Below are positions 22,709 through 34,230 of a stretch of DNA of 64,000 nucleotides, one piece after another. This stretch comes from Rostrohypoxylon terebratum (lineage: Eukaryota > Ascomycota > Sordariomycetes > Xylariales > Hypoxylaceae). The stretch is taken from positions 295,010 to 359,009 of the forward strand of contig MU385877.1 in NCBI GenBank assembly GCA_022497145.1, given 5' to 3'. Position 1 is the stretch's first letter; every line of letters starts with the position of its first letter. The position numbers were made by a program, and so were the translations under genes. The notes beneath the pieces are model-generated. The model saw nothing but the letters and a program-made list of their open reading frames with translations. It was not told where the DNA came from and did no database searches.

Positions 22709-24613
22709 AGGAAGGGACTTCTCCGATAATATTCAATAGACAAGGGCAACAAAAGAGAGGGAAAATTCTACAATTTGGTGGAGCAGGCTCTCCACGATTT
22801 TCTCACATCACCACTTCGAGAACATAGCATTACCTGGCGCACACATACTTCTTTCGACACATAGCAGGCCATGAGGGCGGTAGCACTTTGTCTCAACATT
22901 TCACGATTTTCTCTTCTATCTACGCAAAATGGGTTGCTTATTACTAGGATTTATTAAAATGGCATTCGGGCGATTAGGAGGCGTCCCTGTATACGTATTC
23001 GGGATAAGGACGGACGGCGGGTGGCGGATGGAAGCGATGAAAAACAGAACGGAGGATTCCGCGTGTCAGATTATTATAGTGTTGGAAGGTTCTTCGTTTT
23101 CATCATCAACACGGAAACTATTGTACCATTGTGTTTTTCTTTTTCTGGCATTACTTGGAAGAAATGAAACAGGAGGTTTACATTATATATCAATGAAGGT
23201 TGTCGGAAATGGGACGGGAGGATGCGGTGATTTGAAGAACGCAATGGGCCCGGAAGAGAAATGAGACGGGAATTCGCGCTCCGCCTGGAGTTGGGGGGAG
23301 AGGGAAGAATATTATAGGGGTGGGTGGGGAAGAGAAGAGAAGGGAATGGAATGGACTGAAATGTATGGGAAGGAGGCTGTATAGGAGATTTGTTTAGTTG
23401 GCCGGGTCAGATTGTCGAAGGGGCCGGCATAGTGCGACTATTGCCGCCGCTGCCACGTTCGTCAAAGCAGTGCTATCGTTATGGCTGGCAAGAGGGTGAT
23501 GTCGAGGATAAAAATGAAGAGGAGAGATAATGAATGAGAAGTTGATGTAATGCTGATTAAGCAAAAGAAATGGATGAATACACAGGCAGGCAGGCAGGTG
23601 AATGGTGAATGGTGACAAGATTGATGAAATTAATTGCGCTGGGATATTATTGTCTTGTCAGGTTCGAGAGTCTGAAACAATCGGGCCGGAGGAGTACCTA
23701 TGTGATGTGACGACACAATATAATACGATATGCTGAGGAGGTGCGATACAATGCCCAGTCTTGTGAATAATAGTAGGTAGACGTGTAATAGGATAATACA
23801 AACTGGTTCGTGTGAAGAAGTTAGATAAGCCTTTATGATTTGGGATATTCGGTGGCTCAATGGAACGAAGAGCAACGAAGAGACTTAATTTGGGGCTGGG
23901 GAGAATCGTGTATCCAAACCTTTCCTGTTTACTCTAGTGTCGATGCGATCATATGTATGCCTGGCGTATTTACATCATCTCACATTACATCAGTTCTACT
24001 CTTGACAGGCAATTATTAAATAACCCTCTTTGGTTGCGGATAGCATCTCTCGTATATCGCTCATCACAAGAACTTAAAGACGCCGTCCGGCCCAGGACCC
24101 AAGTCCACACGAGACTAATCTACCATAACGATTGAGTAGGCGTAGTATCCAGCTGGTTGTAGATTACAAGGTTTGGTATCACAGAAATCCCAATTATCAG
24201 GTAGTAGGCAAGTAGGTAGGCAGTCATCCACGATACCTACTTCTACAACCTCACAACCCACACACCGCATGACACATCCGCATCCACATCCACACTTCAC
24301 TTTTCTCTCATTAGCATGACCTCATCCCCCCCGATTATTCTCCTCGTATGGCTTGCGGTGGGCACTTCTATCCGCCGGTCATCGTGAATTATCGTCATTA
24401 TCCATTATTCCAAGTATAAGCGTAACTATAACATTATGCGTAGAATAAGAGGGCCACGCGGATCCCTCGTCCTGCTGTTTTTTTTCATGTCGTTTATTTT
24501 CCACTAATTGAAAAAATCGCAAATTCGTGTTTATCCTCGTCTTATAAAGTGTCGAACTCGGCGGTTGATCCGCGAATCTCTCTTTCTCACTCGTATTTCG
24601 TGGTGAACTGAGA
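22709..24613. other. convergent spacer, 3' flanks of pbs2 and the Sur7-like gene
   Basis: No supported gene. Purine-rich GGGAGAGGGAAG tracts at 23290-23380 and a CAGG repeat at 23583-23598. The shorter ORFs here have no recognisable peptide and most lack ATG starts in good context. Confidence 0.5.
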
Positions 24614-25363
24614 TCAAGGGTATTCATCCTTCACCCGTCGGCCATTCATATCGTAACTCCGTCGACTCCTTACGCTCCTCTGGCGTCCCCATTGGCGACC
24701 GCCGCCGTAGGTGCTCTCTCTGCCACCTCGGATGCCGATGCAGAACAGTATCGTAGCGATCAGCAGCGCGGCCCAGCTACCCCAGCTAAAGCCGAACGCC
24801 CACCGACCGAGAGTAGCGTCGCGACCATCGGCGATGAACGCATTGCGCAGCTTGACGAAGACGGCCGTCATCATGGACACGGCGATGGTGTGGAAGAACA
24901 AGGCGGTAAGCGCGACGATGCCCGCGATGGCGGAGCCGAGGCGACCGCAGCAAGCGACGAAGCCGGAGAAAAAGGCCAGAACGGAGAATACGAGCGCGAT
25001 TAGGTAGAAGACCCAGCCGAACCGCCACATGTAGTAGTAATAGAAGCTAGTAGTATGGCCTCCGTGCGTTCCGACGACCGAAGCCGGCACGTTCGACGGG
25101 TCGCCCGACCAGGCCCACCCCAACGGCGGAGCGGGCGTCGCGCGGCTGCAGTCTGTGTTGCCGTCACCGCAGATGTAGAAGTAGGCCCATTGCGTAATTG
25201 ATCGCGCGCCGGTGATGCCGTTGGTGTCGGCCCTGAGGAAGTAGGTATCTCTTAGCGGCGAGGTTGATTTTACGGCGGATAGGATGACGAAGAATAGCAT
25301 GACTAGGGAGCCGGCGAGGAAGATGAGGGATAAAGGCGCAAGGTAGGTGTTAGGCCGCGCCAT
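24614..25363 (-). CDS. Sur7/PalI-family four-helix membrane protein
   Basis: Single-exon minus-strand gene of 249 residues. The frame extends 11 codons upstream without an ATG, so the start is MARPNTY at 25363. Four membrane segments are visible: residues about 9-30, 114-139, 145-170 and 194-211. The large extracellular loop between the first two carries the pair C65 and C72 (YICGDGNTDC) in the position of the Sur7-family W...C...C signature. The fourth helix is followed by a basic, Arg-rich cytosolic tail ending VKDEYP. Sur7-type proteins mark eisosomes at the plasma membrane and support cortical organisation and endocytosis; the PalI branch senses ambient pH. I favour the Sur7 branch because of length and lack of a long C-terminal tail. 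Confidence 0.87.
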   Translation of the reverse strand: MARPNTYLAPLSLIFLAGSLVMLFFVILSAVKSTSPLRDTYFLRADTNGITGARSITQWAYFYICGDGNTDCSRATPAPPLGWAWSGDPSNVPASVVGTHGGHTTSFYYYYMWRFGWVFYLIALVFSVLAFFSGFVACCGRLGSAIAGIVALTALFFHTIAVSMMTAVFVKLRNAFIADGRDATLGRWAFGFSWGSWAALLIATILFCIGIRGGRESTYGGGRQWGRQRSVRSRRSYDMNGRRVKDEYP

Positions 25364-27379
25364 GTTTGCGAGGTTGGTGTGGCCGGTCGGAACCAAAGCG
25401 TTGTGCGTACTATGTAGATAGCGCAGAGCTGGGTTGACTGGCTGGGGGGCCTTGGTTTGGTTTTAATCCAGGTCTCTAGGGGGAAGTTTGATCATCTGAA
25501 ACCGACTGTCGAAGAAAGTTAGAATTTAGACCAGCGGAAGAGTTTTTCCCTTTCGAATGAAGGGATGAATTTTTTTGACTTTCGGCAGGGAAAGGCGTGC
25601 AATAAATCGTAGCGAGGGATAGTACACTGGCAACACACTTTTTTTTTGACAGGAGGCTGTTTTGTTCCTAAACGCTAGGGCCAAGACAACAGTCCCTTAG
25701 ATTGGTATGTCTTAGATACGAATCCGGATGGCGGGGATCAAAGCCGGGTCGGCTTGGTCGGGTTGGTGGTTAGGTTACCAATTTTTTTTAACTCAGCTAT
25801 ACAGTGTAAATTGGACAAAGAGATTTAATTTGAAAAATTGTGTATGATATATGAATGATATAATAATATTAGGTCAGGTAGATGCGGTATTATTGTCAAA
25901 ACTGAGGAATTATTCCAGAATGTTTATACATACATAGCAAGTGGTGGTTGGTGGTTGGTGGTTGGTGGTGTAGGAAGAAACTAGAAGATGGAGACGAATT
26001 GGCAGTTCCTAAGGTTCCTTAAGGGTCCCAAGGTTTTCAATATAGCGGAAAAGGGAAAAGGTGAAGCCCTTGTTTAGAGTTCAAAGTTCATCGAAAGACG
26101 TCGTCGAAAGGTGGGCACGAATGTGTTGCCTCGGTGGGGCCACATGACGACACTGGAGAAGCTATTGGAATAGCTCATTACCTAAACAGGACTAGGCCTG
26201 CCGATTAGCCTAAAATAGTACCGCCTAGTACCGCACCTAGTGTAGTGTAGGTCCTCATAAGCTGGACTGCTTCCGAAAACTTCCTTCCCAAGGAAAACCT
26301 TTGCAACTTCCTATTATTATTCCAAGGTTATTTCAGGTTCGACACAACATCGAGTGCACAATTAACCAAGGGCTAAATTCTTAGTTTTTAAGGTTGGTGT
26401 GGTTAGTGCGTGGCTGAACATAGGTACCTAATACCTACACAACCTCAGCATATTTACTAGGTACTTACCTAAGCCTTAAGGTCCTAGCCCCGCGCTTAGT
26501 ATCCCTAGTCTGGGCACTTACCAAGGAACTACTTTTGCGGCTACAGAATTTCATTACAAAAACCGCGCTTTTCATACGTCATCCAAGTAGCGTCTCCAAA
26601 GAAAGAGAATAGAAAAATGTCGTGATGCCATTTGACCGATCACGATGATGCCAAGTCGTCGTCACTGACACCGAGGCTTAGGCCATGACAGTAAACGCAC
26701 AATAACGTGTCCCCGCGGCATCCGGAGTTTTTGGTTACCTAGCCACGGAATTTCCATCAAGGCTTTCTCGCACGTTTTCCGGACTTATGTAAGTGATCAA
26801 CTACGTATCCGACTTTAATTGGTCTGAGACATTCAAGAAAAAGGCGTCGAGACAGGATATCCATATTTGGCAGTTCGGTTTAATAGGTTTCAGCTTGGAA
26901 AGCCACACACCTGAACTCCTGCATCTATATAGGGCCATAATATCTTCTGGTTGACAAAGGTGTTTCTTGCTTCCTCCTGTTCCCCCCTGCTTGATCTTGC
27001 TAGATCTTGCTAGTACCCGGACATCGCTGCATAAGTTACACGGATGCATCTACGGACTCGGGGAGTAACAACATCCGGTTCTATTCCGCTCTTTGGAGAT
27101 TTCGGAGTTGTCTATTGGGAGAATTGCTTGCGTAGCATGCCTTCGACCTATTGTATATGGGTAATCTAGACTATTCGCCCTACGTTGATATTTTCTACAG
27201 CTCCTTCTTTCCGCTCTTCCAACATCGATGAACAAGATATGAAAACAATAAGAAAATGCAAAGCCTCAAAGTCTATAGGTAGGTACCTAGGTAATTAAGT
27301 GCCTGTTCATTCTAATTTCTCACATGTACGCCAGTTGTCTAGCTGTATGTTTAATTAGTGTCTCTTACTTAGCTTATCG
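25364..27379. other. intergenic region
   Basis: Promoter of the Sur7-like gene, then about 1.6 kb with GGTTGGTGGT repeats near 25943-25970 and no supported gene. Confidence 0.5.
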
Positions 27380-27682
27380 CTAAGCTCTGCATGTGGCTTT
27401 CTTTTCCCCTTTAATTTGAATTTGAGATCTCTTTATAAAGAGCCAAGGCACCGAACAAACATATTGCCTAGCTGCACCTTCGTAAGCGCCGAAACCAATA
27501 GTGTTGACTAACCCATGGCAGAATTCGTGTCTAAAGACGTGTCTGGTGGTACCTGGATAACTAGCTGTATTCATTCCTATCTGTAGTCTGGGACTATGAG
27601 AACCTACTCGAAGAACTTTCATGATTCGGGAATTAGCAGATATACCTAGGTGCCATGCAAGGCATAAGTGTAACCAGGCCAT
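27380..27682 (-). pseudogene. probable relic of a zinc metallopeptidase (astacin/ZnMc-like)
   Basis: A 100-codon minus-strand frame from an ATG at 27682 contains MNTASYPGTTRHV directly followed by RHEFCH, which reads as the HExxH zinc motif of fungal astacin-like ZnMc peptidases, preceded by AWHLGIS as in that family. Expected elements are missing: the third zinc ligand (HExxHxxxxxH has Ile at the last position here), the propeptide, the N-terminal half of the domain and the sequence beyond about residue 70. No intron placement I tried restores them. I read it as a decayed fragment; chance resemblance is possible. Confidence 0.38.
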
Positions 27683-28175
27683 GGATAGGTAGAGAGATTA
27701 GAATACGGTTGACTTGGTGTAAGGAATTGCCTTTCTTATATAATTCGCAAGCTATGTTAACTTCAGAACCTCTTGGAATTGTGTGTTATGTCACGCTTGG
27801 AACTCCGAACACTGTTAAAATAACCTCATTCATGTGGTATTCGTGTGGCATAATAGTGTAATCACCGAGTATGCCCTGGGCTTAAACTCAAATTCCACCA
27901 TTTGACAACATGGTGGTGTTAGTATTTAGGTAAGGTCTAAGAATGAGGAAAGTTACGAACTACTTTTAATAGTATGACTATAATATACCTACTTACGCCT
28001 CAAATATTATATGGAAATAATCAGAGAACCAGCATATAAGAGGTGAACTTCTACTATAGGTTCAACTGTAGGTTCACTCGTGAGAAGATCCAGATACACA
28101 ATCCAAATCGCGTAGGTAGCCTCCAACTCTACAGGTCACTTTATATCGAATTCTTTCTCTCTTAGGCCAAAATCG

Positions 28176-28628
28176 ATGGCATATAACACCGAAGAGGAGA
28201 GCGTGATGTTTCCCGACACGGTCCTCATCTGCGGCATCTTATTAATAGGATTGGTAATCTCCCTTCTTATGATCTTGATCCCCCGGGATCGCTCACCTCC
28301 ACCGCCAACCGCAGAAGATGAACAAGCTAGCCTTCTTGCCCGAAGCTCTGACTACGCCGCCGACGACGAGCGGAGCCTTTAAACAACAGACCCCTGAATC
28401 AACATACGGAACAGATATCACAATGGGGCTTCGTCGAACGGGCGCCGCTATATCTGAGGCTCTATCGAGCCTCTACAATAGTTTGTTCGTCGATGGACCT
28501 TTCGTCCACCTCCTTCGAAGGTCTAAGAGATCAACTCGCCGGCCATACTAGAACCTCCAACAATCACTGAGGACCTGGCCACTCTCGAAGAATACTTAAA
28601 TGTTTTTGGAGATGTCTACGATGACTAG
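28176..28628 (+). pseudogene. small single-span membrane protein locus, apparently frame-disrupted
   Basis: The ATG at 28176 opens 68 codons: acidic start, one strong membrane span (TVLICGILLIGLVISLLMIL), a PPPP stretch and an acidic end, stop at 28380. In the next frame a further stretch (ITMGLRRTGAAISEALSSLYN...) runs to about 28524. In the original frame an acidic tail (EPPTITEDLATLEEYL...DVYDD) runs to a TAG at 28626-28628. All three pieces look protein-like in amphipathic pattern, but I find no normal-size intron that joins them. Either two frameshifts broke an older gene, or only the first 68 codons are used. Function unknown. Confidence 0.35.
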
Positions 28629-31600
28629 GTATCACCAAGACTTAAAATAGGCCTCTACGAGGAGAAGCTAACTAGAAGTTCCCAGAAGCTAGGAGCTGAA
28701 TCAAAACTTTTCTAATACAAAAGGGGTTCGGGTTGGAGTTTGTGTTTGGTTTAAACGCGGTTTCTCGGGTATTTGAGGAGTCTTTATCCTGTTCAACAAT
28801 CATTCTATACTCTGCTGGATGATGATTCACTCGTACTCATTATTACTAAATATGTCTATGTTTGGAGTTATAGACGGTATCAAGTTCATCTGTCTCATCT
28901 ACACATTTGATATCAGGTCTCACTTTTATATACCCATCTTGTTTATCGGAAGTTTCCTCTGCGGGAGTTGGTGACTGGAGCTCACGCTTGAGCTGGTCGG
29001 TGGTTTGGAGGATGGGAAGTTAATCTGAGAAGGACCATGATGATCCGTCAGCAACTATCCTTGCGGTATATCATACAATCGGAGGTTCATATGTATTATC
29101 TTTCTTGTTTGGGATTCTTGCCCTGTAACAGCTTCATCACCTAGGTCACCTACTCATGATATATGGGTCTAGATGTATGCTCACGATAGCTTGAACTTGA
29201 ATTCCATGAACCTTTTCCATTGGCGAATGTCCATACATCATCTCCTTATAACTCACATGGCGTCTCGCGATGATTGGCGCAATGCTGCCTTCCGGAGAGC
29301 TAATTCACTTACGGAGTATAACACAAACTCCAAGTATTATCTTTTAAATGATTATAGGCAAACTCATGGATCCAGTAGCCACTGGCTTCCAGATGTGAGA
29401 GATTCGATAAAGAGTTTTCACAAGGAGTCTCTATGATAATCTCATCATTGAAGCAATCTATTAAAAATTCTTATCGTGTACATGGATATCCTTAAGAAGA
29501 ATGAGGCTACTTGATCTTAGAATGAAAGGCATTGCTTTTGTGATGTTTAGCTGCGGAACGATATCCATCTATGTAGGTATCCTTTTTTCAGTTGAATGTC
29601 GTAATACACCACTAGGTACTTAGGTAAGTACATACGTGTGGATTTATCACTAGAAATATGAATTCTCTACTGAAGGTACTAGATTAGAATTGATCCTTCC
29701 GTCACCTATCATAAGTTGTTATTATCATTTCTTCCCTTTTGCCTTCTTTTTGTTACAGTTAATATGTAAAATTGACCTGACTGGAACGTTGTCTATCAAA
29801 GCCGAGATTGCTCAGAATAACACCGATAGCTTGGAAATAACCGAGGAAATAACCTGCAAAGTCGAGTGCCGTGACCCAGATAACTATTGTGAGATTGATA
29901 CGTGTGTACAATATAGGTGGGATTGGCATGTTGTGCATTCAACGTCCGTACATTAGCATCGTTTCACAATCTCATGGTTACGGACATAAGGATACACATA
30001 GTGAAACAAGAGACACTGGTGGAATATCCAATTTGTTCGTATTGGTATCACATGGAGTATAAAGTGGTAACCGGGATATCAAGAATATTGCCGGCTTCCC
30101 AAAGCTGGTCTAGATGATCGATGTGGTCCAACCTCGCTGCTTAGCACTTTTACACTAGCATCGCGGGAACATTGCGGGTTCATCGTCGGGCTTATAGCTT
30201 TCTTAATTGGACTTACCTACGAAGAATGGAATCACATGAGATGCAGGGCCTTCTTCCTACATGTCACGGCTTGAGTTTCCCTAGCACGCTCCACGGAACC
30301 GCGCGGGAATAGCGGACGAGTCTCGCTGACGAACGGAGGCCCCGTTTATGTGAGAGCTAATGAGTACGATGAAGAAATGCGGGCGTGCCGCAGCCGCAGG
30401 ATATGCACCTCTTGGGGGATAAGCTTATTAGCTAGTAAAAATCGGTAGTTTGAACTGAGAACGAGGAGATCGATGGGGAAGAGGTGGGTATGACGACAGA
30501 CCCGCCTTGCGATCTTAGCAGCTAGCTTGATATATTACTAGTAACAGCGTGTTCGTTACCGGGAAACGCGGATCTGCTTGTTATCGCGTCTGACCAGTTA
30601 GCCGCGTAAGTATGATTGGTGGGATGCGCTCGGTTGTCACCTGGGGTGTTCGAGAAGGTCATCAACAAACCCGTTCAATAGCCGTGGCTTTAAGTTCCGA
30701 TAGGAGGTAAAAAATTGAACGATGGCCTCGGGTATTTCGTCGTCAGACGAACGGTTGATTTGTAAACCAGGGCATTCCTGGACCGTCGGAGGTCTGTCCC
30801 TTAGGCGCATACTCTTTCCCATGCGCTTCCAATACCGTCGCGGCCGGGGCGTTGGCTTGTAATTATTAGACAAGTGTATGGTGCACCGTTACACGTATGC
30901 TCGGCTCCGCTTCTCTCACGTCCATGGTTCTGTCGTGTCTGGTCGCAACGGAGCCGCACGAGATTAGTGCCTGCTGCACATTACGAAGTGCGAGGGACCT
31001 GCGAGGTTGCCTGCTAGGTTGCCTGCTAGGTGCTAGGTGCGAGGTGATAGACCGACTTTGAATAGACGTACTCCCCCTAACCTACCGTCTAACACCCCCT
31101 AAACCCCCTTACCCGCGTTCTCCACCCTCCACCCTCCGCCCTACTCCGAACAGATCAATAGCTGCCAATCAACCTTGGCGCCCAATGTATGAGACCCGCA
31201 TTCGGCAATGAGAGGTCAGGCTGGCAGGCTGGTAAGAAAACGTGCGGCCTCTGACATGATTGTACCACGGAAGTAGCTACAAGTCGCGGCAACGTACACA
31301 AAGGAAATCCGTAGATGCGTGAATCTGGGGCTAGAACGTCGGGAGCACCAGGTAAGCTGGACACTTGGGCGAGATATGCAACGGTTATGTACGGTGACTG
31401 GGTGATGGATGGTGAAGGTATGGTGAAGGCATGGTGAATGTATGGCTAGAGGCATTGTATCTTGCGGCTGATGTGAGCCAAAAAGGAGGTGACAGAGAAG
31501 GTGACCATCGATGGTCATGTGTTCGACCCATCATGCGGTGAGAGAGGTAGATATGGTTGCAACGCGCAAGTGCTTACATGTATCTTGAAAGTATCCGATG

Positions 31601-32798
31601 GAGGAGGTTGAAGTTCTTCTAGTATCGCCAAGGGTGACACTGAATCAGACGATGCAAACGATGCAGTTCGCTTGGCGGCGGCATTCGTCAGTTGTTTTTT
31701 TTATTTTTTTTTATCTTTTTATTTTAATCTTACTTTGCAACCGTGTGCTTCCTTCGCCGGTTTCTTCCCAGGTCAGTGCATATGCGTGGTAACCTAGTAG
31801 ATTAGTACTAGTTCAAGTTCTGGAATTGGTGAGGACTTTGATCTTGGAGGTTTTCAAACATTCGATTCTCGTCTGTGTTGTGTTTCCATGAAGCTAGTGC
31901 GTAGTTGTAGTTGTAGTTGTAGTTGTAGGTATTAGTATGGGCATAGTTATGAACAACATTGAAGGTATGGATAGGTAGGTACCTACATACCTACCGAGTA
32001 TCCATTAGATGGATATTGGATGCGTGGGCAGGTGGGTTATTGGGGGTGTTAGTAGTTCCTTCGCCTTACAGTGCCCTGCAAGGTTGGGAAGGAGAAGGAA
32101 GAATAAACTTCTTCGAAAATTGTCCAGATTGTCCAGATCAACATAAAAAAATGACAACTCACAAAATACGTTTGTGATAGAAACAGGGATCACCTTATAA
32201 TCCCTGCTGGATCGTCCCGTGCCTTCTCAATGTTAGGTCCAACAATGTATGGTCCGAGCTTAAGCTTGCTTTATTCCCACGCTTCCCACGCTTCCCACCT
32301 TCCCACCAAAAACCCAACGTCCAGGGCTGTCTTCCCTGCTTTCCCTGCTTCCGTAAGCCAACAGGCCAACAAGCTCCTACCATTGAGAGGAGCTCGGACC
32401 AAATTAATTACAGGCATAGACCCTGTCGATTTGGCGGGGACATTGTGAAAGCTGGGGCTAGCTAAGAGCTATCCGTAATGGGATAAGATTAGTGATAACT
32501 TACCTAATCAAGTAAGATTTTCCACTAACAGCCTCAAAATTTTTTTCTGTGTCGTACTTTTGAACATCGAACACCATCACCGTCGTCGCAATTCGATAAA
32601 CCCAACCTCCAGCCTAGCAAGCCAAGTTTATTACCCATTACTAATGTAACGACCGCACGAACCCCTTTACCTATCGCCGACCTAAGAATTAACGAGAGAC
32701 CGTGAAAAGAAAGGACCAGGGACTAAGGACCAAGGACCAAGGATCGAGACCACGAACCGAAGCTCAAACCACCGAATGCAGAACTCGCCAATTATCCA
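28629..32798. other. 4-kb intergenic region without a supported gene
   Basis: Only isolated ORFs are present. The best is a minus-strand frame at 30637-30873 without an ATG at its 5' end. Simple repeats include GTAGTT units (31901-31930) and CTTCCCACG units (32279-32300). The final 200 bp carry the leader of the octanoyltransferase gene, with GGACCAAGGACC repeats at 32715-32745. Confidence 0.5.
31901..31930. repeat. (GTAGTT)n microsatellite
   Basis: Five hexamer units. Seen directly. Confidence 0.9.
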
Positions 32799-33833
32799 AT
32801 GTCGCTCCGCCACATTAACATCCCCTCAACGCCCTGGAGCCATCCGCCCAGGTGCCCGACCTACCGCTTAGCGGAGAGGGTCCAAAAGACGCTACAAGAC
32901 AAATTGCTATCATGGAAGTCGGCCTCAGCGGGGTCCACGTCCACGTCCACGCCCACGCCCACATCCACGCCTACGTCCTCCTCCCCTTCCTCTTCCGCCC
33001 CGCCTCCTCCCGCTCCATACCTAGTATCCTTTACTCCCTCGCCCACATTCACGCTAGGGCGGCGGCAGACTACAATATCTCCCGCGGAGCGTAAGGCGCT
33101 GGAAGAGAAAACGCACGTAGAAACCTACCGGCACAATTCTAGGTCTAGCTTCTGGTTCAACAAGACGCATGTTGTGCAGACGCCGCGCGGCGGCCTGACC
33201 ACCTACCACGGGCCGGGGCAGATCCTCTTCTGGCCCGTCATCGACCTGCGGTCGCCTTTGCACAAGCACTTCACCGTGCGCGAGTACGTCTCCCTGCTTG
33301 AGCAGACGACGATCGCGGCGCTGAAGCAGGTGTACGATGTTGACACATACAGCGACCCCGAATATCCGGGAGTGTGGGCGCGCAAGGTTCGGCTGGTGAT
33401 GGGGCCTGACGGCTCGGACCAGATGGTCGAGGACGAGCAGGGAGGCAAGCTGGCGTCGCTGGGCGTGCACCTGCAACGGCACGTGACGGGGCTCGGCATC
33501 GCCGTCAACGTGCGCATGGGGCTTCAGGGCGACAGGCGCAAGAACCCGTGGAGCCGCATCGCGCCGTGCGGGCATTCCCACGATGATATTACGACCGTCT
33601 CCCGCGTAGCAAAGTACAGCGAGATTCCCCTCGACTCCGTCCCCGAAAAGTTCGTGCCGGCCTGGGCGAACGAGTTCGCGAAGCGTCTCGGCGTAGCTAA
33701 CGCCGCGGACCCGGACGCCGGGCCCCTCGTCGCGAACGACTCTTGGACGAAATGGATGGGAGAGCTGGACTTGCTCGGACCTCCCTCAAGTTGGAAAGGC
33801 TGCTTCGACGAGGCGCGTAAGAGGAAGCACTAG
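32799..33833 (+). CDS. lip2: octanoyl-[acyl carrier protein]:protein N-octanoyltransferase (LipB/Lip2)
   Basis: Single exon, 344 residues. It transfers octanoate from mitochondrial acyl carrier protein to lipoyl domains, the first step of lipoic-acid attachment to pyruvate and 2-oxoglutarate dehydrogenase complexes and glycine cleavage H protein. Family motifs are complete: RGGLTTYHGPGQ (130-141), the lysine in GGKLASLGV (Lys217) and the catalytic cysteine in APCG (Cys257). The usual core is enlarged by a Ser/Thr/Pro-rich insertion at about 42-73, encoded by a CCACGT/CCACGC tandem repeat, and by a short acidic insertion near 203-216. The N-terminus has Arg/His and few acids, compatible with a weak mitochondrial signal. 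The frame is strongly GC3-rich, giving long antisense shadows. Confidence 0.95.
   Translation: MSLRHINIPSTPWSHPPRCPTYRLAERVQKTLQDKLLSWKSASAGSTSTSTPTPTSTPTSSSPSSSAPPPPAPYLVSFTPSPTFTLGRRQTTISPAERKALEEKTHVETYRHNSRSSFWFNKTHVVQTPRGGLTTYHGPGQILFWPVIDLRSPLHKHFTVREYVSLLEQTTIAALKQVYDVDTYSDPEYPGVWARKVRLVMGPDGSDQMVEDEQGGKLASLGVHLQRHVTGLGIAVNVRMGLQGDRRKNPWSRIAPCGHSHDDITTVSRVAKYSEIPLDSVPEKFVPAWANEFAKRLGVANAADPDAGPLVANDSWTKWMGELDLLGPPSSWKGCFDEARKRKH
32933..32976. repeat. coding hexamer repeat (CCACGT/CCACGC) inside lip2
   Basis: Seven to eight imperfect units encode the STSTPTPTSTPTS stretch of the octanoyltransferase. Confidence 0.85.
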
Positions 33834-34192
33834 CCATTGGGCGCGATCACGTGTCGCCAGGTTTTCGAGAAAGAAATAAAGAAAAAAGGAAAAAAAAGGA
33901 GAGAGAAACACGAGGGTCATCTCTTGGAAGCCTCGAAGCGAGGGCTCATACTCGAATGGGGTCCACGGGGCCAGAGCCGGGTGGACGGTCCGCGCAGCGC
34001 GCCATTTGGGAGGCTACCCGTTTGCCAATTCACACGCGGGAGTACGCGTATACGTCACGATACCCGCACTCCCGTTCCTGAGAGGCCGGGCCTACATATA
34101 GCATATACATACACATACGTAGGTACCTATTCTAGCAAACCCGGTTATCCTTCGTATATACGCCTCTCCCCAATCCGAAACTGCTCCTCTCC

Positions 34193-34230
<38 letters not shown>

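Noticed and set aside
33054..33581. 175-codon minus-strand ORF inside lip2
   Set aside because: Antisense shadow of LipB, whose catalytic motifs lie on the plus strand.
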